The translations under genes were made by a program, and so were the position numbers. Of a stretch of DNA of 64,000 bases, positions 34,986 to 48,300 are shown piece after piece. This DNA comes from Babylonia areolata (Eukaryota > Mollusca > Gastropoda > Neogastropoda > Buccinidae), in the NCBI RefSeq assembly GCF_041734735.1, contig NC_134889.1, positions 1,415,001 through 1,479,000 of the forward strand, in the 5' to 3' direction. Positions within the stretch are counted from its first letter, which is position 1; every line of letters begins with the position of its first letter. The notes beneath the pieces were generated by a model. It ran no database searches and was not told the origin of the DNA. It saw only the letters and a list, made by a program, of their open reading frames with translations.

Positions 34986-37900
34986 GTGTTGACAAAGCGG
35001 TGATGACGCCGCATGTGGTCTGATCCATGTTCCCACCCGGCGGCAGTGCGGCTGGCATGCAGTGTGTGGTGTTTTGCAGCTGAAGCAGTTCCAGCAGAGG
35101 TCAGGACGCACACCCAGCCGGTCCCCAGCCCCCTCCGCTCGCTCCAACAAGTCAGGGGGGTCCCAAGACTGTGAGGAGCACGACTCCCGTCGCAGCATTT
35201 CCCCTGTACCTGAACAGGTGGGTGAGAGTGCAGGTGTACCTGAACAAGTGGGTGAGAGTGCAGGTGTACCTGAACAAGTGGGTGAGAGTGCAGGTGTACC
35301 TGAGAGTGTGGGTGTACCTGAACAGGTGGGTGAGAGGGCATGTGTATTTGAACAGGTAGGTGAGAGTGCAGGTGTACCTGAACAGGTGGGTGACGGTGCA
35401 GGTGTACTGTGCAGGTTGGTGAGAGTGTAGGTGTACCTGAACAGATGAGAGACTCAAGAGTGTAGGTGTACCTGAACAGGTGGGTGAGGGTGCAAGTGTA
35501 CCTGAACAGGTGGTTGACAGTGCAGGTGTACCGGAACAGGTGGTTGAGAATGCTGGCGGTGAAGAGAGTGTGCACAGGGGGTGAGAGAAAAGAGGATGAC
35601 TGCGGGAGGGGGGTGCGGGTGCAGGGGCCATGAAAGAAAGTCCACAGTGGTGTGTACGTCACAACCCATACTGTTGTGTTCACTGTTGTACATCACTATA
35701 AATACTGAAAGAGAAAGAATAAGTATACACACTGTGTGTTGTGCTGTGTCGTCAGTGAAAAAGAAAACACGTGTGATGTACACGTCCCATGTTGTGCTGT
35801 GTTACAGACAAGTGGGGAAACGGGCAGCAGAGGCCGAGCGGTCAGCAGGAAGGGGGAGGTGTTGGACGGTGCCAGAAACAACAGCCGTGAGGAGCCAGCA
35901 CAAGATCACACTGAATGGAGGTACGGTACAGTGGTGGATGGAGGTATGGTACAGTGGTGGATGGAGGTATGGTACAGTGGTGAATGGAGGTATGGTACAG
36001 TGGTGGATGGAGGTAGAGTACCATAGTGGATGGAGGTATGGTACAGTGGTGGATGGAGGTATGGTACAGTGGTGGATGGAGGTAGAGTATCATAGTGAAT
36101 GGAGGTATGGTACAGTGGTGAATGGAGGTAGAGTACCATAGTGAATGGAGGTATGGTACAGTGGTGGATGGAGGTAGAGTACCATAGTGAATGGAGGTAT
36201 GGTACAGTGGTGAATGGAGGTATGGTACAGTGGTGGATGGAGGTAGAGTACCATAGTGAATGGAGGTATGGTACAGTGGTGGATGGAGGTAGAGTACCAT
36301 AGTGAATGGAGGTATGGTACAGTGGTGAATGGAGTATAGTACCATAGTGAATGGAGGTATGGTACAGTGGTGGATGGAGTATAGTACCATAGTGAATAGA
36401 GGTATGGTACAGTGGTGGATGGAGGTAGAGTACCATAGTGAATGGAGGTATGGTACAGTGGTGGATGGAGGTAGAGTACCATAGTGAATGGAGGTATGGT
36501 ACAGTGGTGGATGGAGGTAGAGTACCATAGTGAATGGAGGTAGAGTACCATAGTGAATGGAGGTATGGTACAGTGGTGGATGGAGGTATGGTACAGTGGT
36601 GGATGGAGGTAGAGTACCATAGTGAATGGAGATGTGGTATAGAAGTATAGTAACATAGTAGATGGAGCTGACATAGTGAAAGGGATGATATGGTTTCTTT
36701 TGTTGATGGTGTGAGAGAGATATGTGTTGGTCGTTTAGATGCTGACAACTTTGAGCTGTCAGTACACGGATGTCTGTAGTGTGAACTGTGTTGGTCGTTT
36801 AGATGCTGACAACTTTGAGCTGTCAGTACACGGATGTCTGTAGTGTGAACTGTGTTGGTCGTTTAGATTCTGACAACTTTGAGCTGTCAGTACACGGATG
36901 CCTGTAGTGTGAACTGTGTTGGTCGTTTCGATGCTGACAACTTTGAGCCGTCAGTACACGGATGCCTGTAGTGTGAACTTTATTGGTCGTTTAGATTCTG
37001 ACAACTTGAGCCATCAGTACACGGATGTCTGTAGTGTGAACTGTGTTGGTCGTTTAGATGCTGACAACTTTGAGCCGTCAGTACACGGATGTCTGTAGTG
37101 TGAACTGTGTTGGTCGTTTAGATTCTGACAACTTTGAGCTGTCAGTACACGGGTGCCTGTAGTGTAAACTGTGTTGGTCGTTTCGATGCTGACAACTTTG
37201 AGCCGTCAGTACACGGATGCCTGTAGTGTGAACTTTCTTGGTCGTTTAGATTCTGACAACTTGAGCCGTCAGTACATGGATGTCTGTAGTGTGAACTGTG
37301 TTGGTCGTTTAGATGCTGACAACTTTGAGCTGTCAGTACATGGATGTCTGTAGTGTGAACTGTGTTGGTCGTTTCGATGCTGACAACTTTGAGCCGTCAG
37401 TACACGGATGTCTGTAGTGTGAACTGTGTTGGTCGTTTAGATGCTGACATCTTTGAGCTGCCAGTACACGGATGTCTGTAGTGTGAACTGTGTTGGTCGT
37501 TTAGATTCTGACAACTTTGAGCCGTCAGTACACGGATGTCTGTAGTGTGAACTGTGTTGGTCGTTTAGATTCTGACAACTTTGAGCCGTCAGTACACGGA
37601 TGTCTGTAGTGTGAACTGTGTTGGTCGTTTAGATGCTGACTGCTTTGAGCCGTCAGTACACGGATGTCTGTAGTGTGAACTGTGTTGGTCGTTTAGATTC
37701 TGACAACTTTGAGCTGTCAGTACACGGGTGCCTGTAGTGTGAACTGTGTTGGTCGTTTCGATGCTGACAACTTTGAGCCGTCAGTACACTGATGTCTGTA
37801 GTGTGAACTGTGTTGGTCGTTTCGATGCTGACAACTTTGAGCTGTCAGTACATGGATGCCTGTAGTGTGAACTTTATTGGTCATTTAGATTCTGACAACT

Positions 37901-39366
37901 TTGAGCTGTCAGTACACGGGTGCCTGTAGTGTGAACTGTGTTGGTCGTTTCGATGCTGACAACTTTGAGCCGTCAGTACATGGATGTCTGTAGTGTGAAC
38001 TGTTGTGGGCTTTCTTCTTCTTCTTCTTCTTTGTTCGTGGGCTGCAACTCCCACGTTCACTCGTATATACACGAGTGGGCTTTTACATGTATGACCGTTT
38101 TTACCCCGCCATGTAGGCAGCCATACTCCGTTTTCGGGCTTTGAGTTGTGGCCTTTCTGTTACAGGACCACTGCCTCCACGGAAAGTCTACAACAGCTTT
38201 CACAGCAGCTGAATGGCTTGTTGGCTGAGGTTTGTGCTTTGCTTCTCAACATGTGTTTGTTGACGTCTGTGTGTGTGTGTGTGTGTGTGTTAACACATCT
38301 GTTTTAATGTGCAGACATATATGTGAGTATTCATATTTGTGTGTGTGTGTGTGTGCATGCACATGTTTTTTGTGTGCAAATATATATATATGAGTATGCA
38401 TATGCTTGTTAGAAGGTTTGACTGGATGTTATGTGGGAATGTTCACACTCCTGCACAGAACTTTCATGACAAAAAAAAATTCTCACTGTCAGAAGAAAAG
38501 CATAATTTGGCAGTTGGATCAATTGATGCAGTTTGACACAATCTTTTTGCCGTAATTCTATTGATTTGAAAAAAAATTAATGTCTCATTTAATGGTTTAT
38601 GGATGTAATTAACTAATTTATAATAAACTATTTGGTCCGCTATTTGGAATGCCCCCATATATGTTTCTATCACATGTTTAACAAGCATTTTGGAGTTTTT
38701 GTGTGAATTGTCCAAGTAGGAAAATGTTAAAGTGTTGATAAAATTAGTCTGGATTTTACAGTAGTATGCTGATGGATTTGGGTTTGCCCAAGTGCAAATG
38801 TTCGCATTCTAGTACACAAGTTGTGGTGTCAGTTGCCCTTTCCTTGTATGTCTCACCAGGATTTCTGTCTCTTGTCCACTGCTGTCCTGTCCTTGTATGT
38901 CTCACCAGGATTTCTGTCTCTTGTCCACTGCTGTCCTTTCCTTGTATGTCTCACCAGGATTTCTGTCTCTTGTCCACTGCTGTCCTGTCCTTGTATGTCT
39001 CACCAGGATTTCTGTCTCTTGTCCACTGCTGTCCTGTCCTTGTATGTCTCACCAGGATTTCTGTCTCTTGTCCACTGCTGACATAGTGTTCATTGCATCA
39101 CAGCCAAGGTCTTTTTCTGTAGGTTAATGGTTTTTATTTACTTTGCCTGTGTTTTGTTTTAATGTGTGTATGTGTGTGTTGACAGTCGGCAGACGACCCT
39201 GGTATATCTGATGAATCAGAGAACTCCACTTTGGAAGAATTAAAGGTTTGTGTGAGTGTTTGGTTTGTGTGTGTGTGTGTGTGTGCGGGCGCATGTGTGT
39301 TTGTGTTTCTGCATGTATTTATTTATCTGTTTGTGTATAAATCAGAATCATGTTTATTTGTTGTGA

Positions 39367-39399
<33 letters not shown>

Positions 39400-42300
39400 C
39401 GCACACACACACACACACAGACATGCACATAGTCTCCATGTTTTTTTGGGGCGGGGGAGGTTGTTATTATTGTTATTATTATTGTTGTTGTTGTTGTTAT
39501 TATTGTGTTGGTTATTTTGTTTTTATTTTTGGGTATAATATCACCAACGAGTCATGGCCAGATCAGAGCAAGGGCATTGACTGACAATTCATTACCTGCT
39601 TAACAGTAACACTTCCACATTTGTTTGTTATATTGACTGATTTATTCATGGATTTTCAGGTTGTTGCCACGTTTGTATATGTATAGACTTTGTGATTTTC
39701 AGAGTCGAAACAGAGATCTAGCAGCGTTATTAGAGAAACATTCTCAGGCCAGTGAACAACTCAACACACAGAATCAACAGCTGGTAAGCCAACTCTCACT
39801 GCCTCTTTCAACTAGTTGTGTGGGTGTGTGCGTGCGTGCATGTGTGTGTGTGAGAGAGAGGGGGGGGGGGGGGGGAAGGGTTGGAGGAAATGAAAGTGAA
39901 GTGATAGTGAAATGCGTCTTAGGTCTTGGCTTATGCGGCAGTGTTGTAAAAGTGTTAGTTATTAATAGGGGGATGCTTATGCACTTTGTCTTGGCAATAA
40001 AGTGATTGTAGCTGTGAGCAGCGGGCTTGCTAGGTGTTGAATCAGAACAGGCACTGCGGAACACCACCAAAACGACTTTCAGTGCAGCATCTCTTCCGGT
40101 GTGTGGCCTCCTGGCGACCTAACATTGATAGTTCCTTGTGGTCTGCCAGTGCTGAGACTGCAGCAGACAAACCTGGTGTGGTTGTGCGTGTGAGGTGTGG
40201 TCCAGGTATTCCTATCAAGATCTGTGTGTGTGCTGTGTGATCCCACTATCCCATCATGTGTGCTGTGTGAGGTGTGATCCCACTATCCCACCATGTGTGC
40301 TGTGTGTCAGAGGGAACAGGTGCAGACCGTGCAGGACCAACTACAGACAGAGCGCGGCAGTCTGAACGACAGGTACAAGAAGGACGTTGCCTCTCTCAAA
40401 GAACAGCTCCAGGTAACTGGCCAGTGTGTGTGAGTGTGTGTCTGTGTGTGTGTGTGAGTGTGTGTGTGTGTAAATGACAGGTACAAGATCTTCTCTCAAA
40501 AGACCGCTCCAGGTAATTGGCCAGTGTGTGTGTGTGTGTTGTGTGTGTGTGTGTGTCTGTTGTACAGATTCCCATAGTGTCATGATGTGTGAACAGGTTC
40601 ATAAATATACTGTAATGATGTCGTGACAGGTGCAATAGCCGAGTGGTTAAAGCGTTGGACTTTCTGGTCTGTAAAGCGCTTAGAGCTTGGTCTCCGACAG
40701 TGGGTAGGCACTATATAAGGATCCCTATGATTCATTGATCATTCATGATGTGTGTACAGGTCCACATACAGACGATAGGAATCATTGATCATTCATGGTG
40801 TGTGTACAGGTCCACATACAGACGATAGGAATCATTGATGATTGATGATGTGTGTACAGGTCCACATACAGACCATAGGAATCATTGATGATGTGTGTAC
40901 AGGTCCACATACAGACGATAGGAATCATTCATGGTGTGTGTACAGGTCCACATACAGACGATAGGAATCCTTGATGATTGATGATGTGTGTACAGGTCCA
41001 CATACAGACGATAGGAATCATTCATGATGTGTGTACAGGTCCACATACAGACGATAGGAATCCTTGATGATTGATGATGTGTGTACAGGTCCACATACAG
41101 ACGATAGGAATCATTGATGATTGATGATGTGTGTACAGGTCCACATACAGACGATAGGAATCATTGATGATGTGTGTACAGGTCCACATACAGACAATAG
41201 GAATCATTGATGATTGATGATGTGTGTACAGGTCCACATACAGATGATAGGAATCATTGATCATTCATGGTGTGTGTACAGGTCCACATACAGACAATAG
41301 GAATCATTGATCATTCATGGTGTGTGTACAGGTCCACATACAGACGATAGGAATCATTGATGATTGATGATGTGTGTACAGGTCCACATACAGACGATAG
41401 GAATCCTTGATGATTGATGATGTGTGTACAGGTCCACATACAGACGATAGGAATCATTGATGATTGATGATGTGTGTACAGGTCCACATACAGACGATAG
41501 GAATCCTTGATGATTGATGATGTGTGTACAGGTCCACATACAGATGATAGGAATCCTTGATGATTGATGATGTGTGTACAGGTCCACATACAGACGATAG
41601 GAATCATTGATGATTGATGATGTGTGTACAGGTCCACATACAGACGATAGGAATCATTGATGATGTGTGTACAGGTCCACATACAGACGATAGGAATCCT
41701 GGTGGCGGAGAAGACAGAACTGCAGTCACAAGTGGGGCAGTCCCAGCGAATCGCTGACCAGAGAATAGGTCAGTCAGTCAGACAGACAGTGAAAGAGAAA
41801 ATAACAAATAAGCAAAGACACTGTAGGGCTGTAACACAACAAGACAGATGTAATGTAGTCACTATGTCATGAACATCGTAATGACTGCATCATGAACATT
41901 GATGTAGGGCTATAATACACAGCAAGACTGAGACGTAATGTAATGACTGCGTCATGAACTTTGATATAGGGCTATAACACAACAAGACAGACATAATGTA
42001 ACGACTGTGTCATGAACATTCATGTAGGACTGTAACGCACAACAAGACAGATGTAATGTAGTCACTACATCATGAACATTGATGTAGGGCTGTAACACAA
42101 CAGGACAGACATAATGTAGTCACTACATCAAGACAGACGTAATGTAGTGACTGGTGTGAAATGTAGCCAGTAGCTTTGCTCTGTTGGACAGTTCATGTGG
42201 CTGACGCAGTACGAAGGTGGATACCCAGACTTAGGCTTGGCTCAGCCAGATAAACCATGTATGATGGCAGTTTTGTTTTTGTAAGGTAGTGTCCTTCATT

Positions 42301-45300
42301 ATCTTTCGTTATCGGATGAATGATATGTGAACAGATTTATCTTCATGTACAGTAAGTTAAAAACCTTTTTTGCTTCTCTTGCTTTTGTTGAGTAATTGAT
42401 TTATTGGATGATGCTCCCAACTTTTGACTTATTTTCTTGGTTAACTAACGTATTGAAATCTGATCCCGACGGGCGCAGTAGCCGAGTGGTTAAAGCGTTG
42501 GACTGTCAATCTGGGGATCCCGGGTTCGAATCACGGTGACGGCGCCTGGTGGGTAAAAGGTGGAGATTTTTACGATCTCCCAGGTCAACATGTGCAGACC
42601 TGCTAGTGCCTGAACCCCCTTCGTGTGTATATGCAAGCAGAAGATCAAATACGCATGTTAAAGATCCTGTTATCCATGTCAGCGTTCGGTGGGTTATGGA
42701 AACAAGAACATACCCAGCATGCACACCCCCGAAAACGGAGTATGGCTGCCTACATGGCGGGGTAAAAACGGTCATACACGTAAAAGCCCACTCGTGTGCA
42801 TACGAGTGAACGTGGGAGTTGCAGCCCACGAACGCAGAAAAAGAAGAAGAAGAAGAAATCTGATCCCCAGCAGAGAAAGGAAAGACAGGATCGACTTAGA
42901 GGTAGAGAAAAACGAGCAATTGAAGGGGGCCGAGTCGAATGGAGTATACAGAATGTAAGAATACAATAAACACAAGCCGCATGCAGCAAAATAAGGCCAA
43001 ATGAATACGCTTAATAGCCCAAAAAAGCGTAAGACAAGACAGAGCGTAAACCTGACAAGATGGCGTGGAGAGCCTTGGTCAAAGGAAGGATTCAGCGCTT
43101 ATAGCTTTTAGAGGCGTTTGATTGGCTAAGAGCGGACCGGGCAAGACGGGTCGTCTTTTCACCGTTAGCCACGCGAAATTTGGCCAAGCAGAGCAAACCA
43201 ATAGGCCTAGTTTGCATCAGTTTGACATGGTAAGTATATGTATGACCAAACATGGAGTATATTCTTTTATTGATTGACTTTCTTTTCTTCCCTTTCCCAG
43301 AGGAGATCGAGGAGCTGAGTGGTCGACTAAAAGCCTCTCGGCAGCGTGTGGCGGACTTGGAACGAAGTCTGTCCACCTCCTCTCAGTCCGGTCAACAGCT
43401 GGAAAAGGTGAACATGTGCAGGGCTTTACTGGCCTGCTTTTCTTCTTGTCTGTCTGTCTGTTGATTATTACTAGTCTGTGTATGTTCTTCTCAGTAAAGA
43501 CTGTCGGTTGTAAGGGAATGATTTGTGAAGGTGGAGAAATATTGGACCGATTTACTGACGCTCACAGTATTAACGGCAACCAGTCCATTTTTTCAGCTTC
43601 ATGTGACCCAAGTTTAGACATAACAGAATAGAGTAGCTGATTATCTGTCCACTAAACAAATGTGCGAAACTTGTTATGGACGATTATGTAATCAGTCCAT
43701 GAATCAGACTGATCACTGTGAGATGGTTAGACTCATAATCAGTCAGTGTATCAGGTAAACGAAACAGGAATGACTTAGCAGAATGGAGACTTCAACTGGA
43801 TTTTGTTACATACATGCAACTGTGATACGCTGCGTCATAATGGACAGATACTGGACTGACGTATATTCATACAACTTGATATTCTGTGTTGAACTGTGGA
43901 CTATATATTGTTTTTCTTTTCCTTTTTTTTTATTTTTATTTTTTTATAACAGCTGGGAAAGGTAAGTTCAACAGCACACTTCCCCAACACCTCACCATAT
44001 TTTTGTTTTGTTCTTTTATTCATGTATAAACATATTTATATATAGAGCGTGTGATAATTAACTGTCATATATGTGTCTGTGCTATGTTTGTCTGCTTGTT
44101 CCATGCCAGTATCTGAAGTGAACTGGAAACAGTGGTGGTTTCTTGATCACTACTCTTTTAACTACTCCGACTTAATTTGTCACAGTTGTTGTTTATAAAC
44201 TGGGATTTGTTCATCAAATTTGGTGCAGTTGTAGTTCATAAGTGGGTTTGTTTGTTAAATGTGGCGCAGTTGTAGTTTATAAGAGGTCTGCTTTGTCAGA
44301 TTTTGCACAGTTTTTAAGTGGATGAGTTTGTCAGATTTGGCACAACTGTAGTTTGTAGGTGGATTTCTTGTTAAAGTTGACACACTTGGTGTTCACGAGT
44401 AGCATTGTTTGTCATATTTGGTACAGATGTAGTTTATAAGTGGGTTCATTTCTTAAATTTGACACAGGTGTAGTTTAGAAATAGGTTTGTTTGTCGAATT
44501 TGGCACTGTGAGTTTGTAAGTGCTCTGTGTAGGAAACATGTGGCGCAGTGATGAACATTCAGAGAATTTATGTCATGTTATCGATAACTATACTGTTTGT
44601 TTAGACGGTATCAGGCAGAGTGACACATGGATTTGTTCATTTTCTCAATTGCAGTAAAATGGAACACAACACAACACAACACAACACAACTCACCTACAA
44701 CCCACTCCACCCCACCCCACCAGCACGACTGTAGATGGTGGTGGGCGGGACTGTTACACCAGTATCAGAGGCTTTACTGCTTGCATCTTGTTTCCGTCAG
44801 TGGCACAGAGGTCATGTCAGTGGTGCATAGGTCATGTTAGGGGTCATTGGGTCATGCCAGGGGTCATGGAGTGACAGGGTCATGTCGAGGGTGGGGTTCA
44901 TGTCAGTGGTGCGTGGGTCATGTCGGGAGTCATGGGGTCATGCCGAGGGGGTCACGGGGTCATGTTGAGGGGTTCATGTCAGTGGTGCATGGGTTATGTC
45001 AGGGGTCATGTCGAGGGGTTCATGTCAGTGGGTCATGGGGTCATGTCGAGGGGTTCATGTCAGTGGTGCATGGGTTATGTCAGGGGTCATGTCGAGGGGT
45101 TCATGTCAGTGGTGCATGGGTCATGTCAGGGGTCATGTCGAGGGGTTCATGTCAGTGGTGCATGGGTCATGTCAGGGTTCATGTTGAGGGGTTCATGTCA
45201 GGGGTGCATGGGTCATGTCAGGGGTCATGTGGAGGGGTTCATGACAGTGTTGCATGGGTCATGTCAGGGGTCATGTTGAGGGGTCATGGGGTCATGTCGA

Positions 45301-48300
45301 GGGGTTCATGTCAGTGGGTCATGGGGTCATGTTAGGATCATGGGGTCATGTCGAGGGGTCATGGGGTTGTGTCAGGGGGTGGTGGTGGAGGGGGAGGTGG
45401 GGGGGTTGTCGTTCAGTGGTGCAAGGGAGATGAAAAGTGTTCAGACAGACAGACAAGGTCAGGGATGTCAGTGAATAGTGCCTGTACCAGCAAATAGGTC
45501 TGGGTTCTCTGTGGGCGTGTGAGCCGCTCTCCTTTATGTATGCACACAGCAGTAGTGACCTTGCCAGTAGTTTCTATCTCTATACGCACAGTACTCTTGC
45601 TGATTGTGGGAACAAAATTTTGCTTGTAAGATGATTTTTTCCCCCCTGTTTTTTGTTTTTGTTTTTTTGCTGTTTTTTTGTTTTTGTTTATTCAAATTAG
45701 CTTAGCAGTCAGTAGTAGTGAGTGGGTAATCTTCTTCCTGCTTAGCTCCGGTATACAGCATGCCACGGTATGTATCATGAGTTGTCCATTATTCAAAAGT
45801 AAGAGGTTTTTGGTTCATCATTGTATATCGTGGTTGTCTCTAATCTAAAGGGTACGGTGCTGGAATTGAAAGGCAGGAACTTTTTTTAGTTTTCCTTTAT
45901 GTATCTTGGTTTTCCTTTCGGAGTAGATGTTTCTCTACGGTGTGCCCATCTTTTGTCAAACAGGAGTGGAGGATAATTGCATTACCTTGAAGTTGTACCT
46001 TTGTTGTTATCCTCTGTTTTGGAACTATAGGGGAAAGCGCTGGTTTGAGATATTGTGCATACATAAAGGGTTTGCTTAGATTTGATGTTCAGCCTGGTGT
46101 TTTCACTGATAGTGAATTATTTATGTGTAGTGTGGCTATGTGTGTGTATTGTATCTCTGTGCATGTTGTGTATATGTGTGTATGTGTTGTGTATGTGAAG
46201 TGTGTCTGTATGTCTGAGTGTGCGTGTGTGTGTGTAGTGTGTCTATGTATGGATTGTGAGTCTGTGTATGTGTAGTGTTTGTGATTTTGTAGTGTGTATT
46301 TCTGTGTATAATATGTCTATGTCTCTATGTATGTGTAGTGTGTCTGTATGTGTAATGTGTCTGTATATGTGTAGTGTGTCTGTGTATCTATGTATCTTTG
46401 TATGTGTAGTTTGTGGATGTGTAGTTTGTATGTCCATGTATGTGTATTGCATTTGTGTTGTATTTGTATGTATGTATATGTGTAATGTGTCTCTGTGTGT
46501 ATGTGTTGTATGTATGTCTCTGTGTGTATGTGTTGTTTGTATGTCAGTATATTTTTTATGCATGTGAACCTGTGTTCATGTATGCATTATTTGTATGTCC
46601 ACATATGTGGATTGTGTCAGTCGTTTTCAGACAGATTTTGTTTCTTCACTGGCAACAAACTTACACATGTAGTATGTCTGTGTGGCTGTGCATGTGTGTT
46701 GGATTTTTTATATAACAGACGTTTGTTTTTTTGTCTTTTCAGTCCAATAAAGAAAACACCAAAGAGATTGACAGATTAAAACTTGAGCTATATAAAACTT
46801 CGTAAGTATATCTTGGAACTGTCTTTCTTGTATTGATAAGTTGTATAATTATGAACGATAACCATGAAGTTACTGTGTCTTTGCTGAATAATCTTTCTAT
46901 AAATATATGGTGTTTTATCATGATAAGTGAGCCATCATATTTCTGTCTCAATTTCTCAAAGTTTCTGTCTCAATTTCTCAAAGTTTATCAGCTGCTGCTG
47001 TTAACACCTCATTCCCACCCCTGTCCCTTCTTAAGATGATTATTGTTGTTGTTTTTTTAATGTTATATGTCTGTCTGAGAGTGTATGTTTGTGTGACTGA
47101 AACCTGATTGAATGACACAGGAAACCAATGATGAGCGCCCAGTGGCAGCTGTCAGTCAGCTCTACCCAGGTAGGCAGCCTGTTGTGCAAATGACACCATG
47201 TTTAGAGCTTGGTCTCCCACTGAGGATAGGTGCTATATAAGTATCCACATCATTCATAATTCATTTACTTTTCAGAGTTTTGTTTGTCACTAAGGATTTA
47301 CCTGTGTGAAATTCTGGCTGCTCTCAGTGCAGCTCCACCCATTTTTTCTGCCAGCAAGTGCACTTGTTTTATTATCACAGTGGATTTCTCTTAAGAAATC
47401 TGCCAAGGAACAACCTTTTTGTTGCCATGGGTTCTTCCATGTGTGCAAAATACATGCTGCACAGGGGACCTGGGTTCACTGTCTCCTCAGAATGACCAAC
47501 ATCCAGACCAGGCCAGGGTCTAGTGGAGGGGGCTGGGGATGATCCAGTGTCTGGTTTCTGGGATTTGAACCTGTGGTGACAGGCGCAATAGCCGAATGGT
47601 TAAAGCGTTGGACTTTCAATCTGAGGGTCCCGGGTTCGAATCACGGTGACGGCGCCTGGTGGGTAAAGGGTGGAGATTTTTACGATCTCCCAGGTCAACA
47701 TATGTGCAGACCTGCTAGTGCCTGAACCCCCTTCGTGTGTATATGCAAGCAGAAGATCAAATACGCACGTTAAAGATCCTGTAATCCATGTCAGCGTTCG
47801 GTGGGTTATGGAAACAGAACATACCCAGCATGCACACCCCCGAAAACGGAGTATGGCTGCCTACATGGCGGGGTAAAAACGGTCATACACGTAAAAGCCC
47901 ACTCATGTGCATACGAGTGAACGCAGAAGAAGAAGAACCTGTGGTGACACCTGCTTCCTAGCTGGGGTGTGGTGAGTTGCATGGTGTGTCCCGACCCCAG
48001 AGCTGCTATCCCAGCCAGTGTATAGTGGGGCAGAGTGTGTTGGTCTGCCGTTCAAACCATTCCTGTGGTGGTGGGTTGTATAGTTTTCTGTTTCTTGTTC
48101 CAGAAAATACAACGAGGAAAACCAACAACAGATTTCTGAATTGACAGAAAAGCTGAGCTCAAAGGTGAGTGCTAACAAAACGTCAAACGTTCATACTTGA
48201 GCGAGAAAATAAGCAAGACGTGTAAATGCCTGTGAAACGTTAAAAAAGAAAAGAAAAGAAAAAAGAGCATGATTTGTCCATCATAATGAAAACATACATG

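Noticed and set aside
40745-41710. CRISPR-like direct repeats
   Set aside because: The units are contiguous, without unique spacers, and lie in a eukaryotic intron beside the exon they copy.
42468-42560. A functional tRNA gene (A box GTAGCCGAGTGGTTAAAG, B box GGGTTCGAATC)
   Set aside because: It is the head of a SINE with a 300-base conserved tail and target duplications, and further copies of the family are present in the window. The acceptor stem is not closed.
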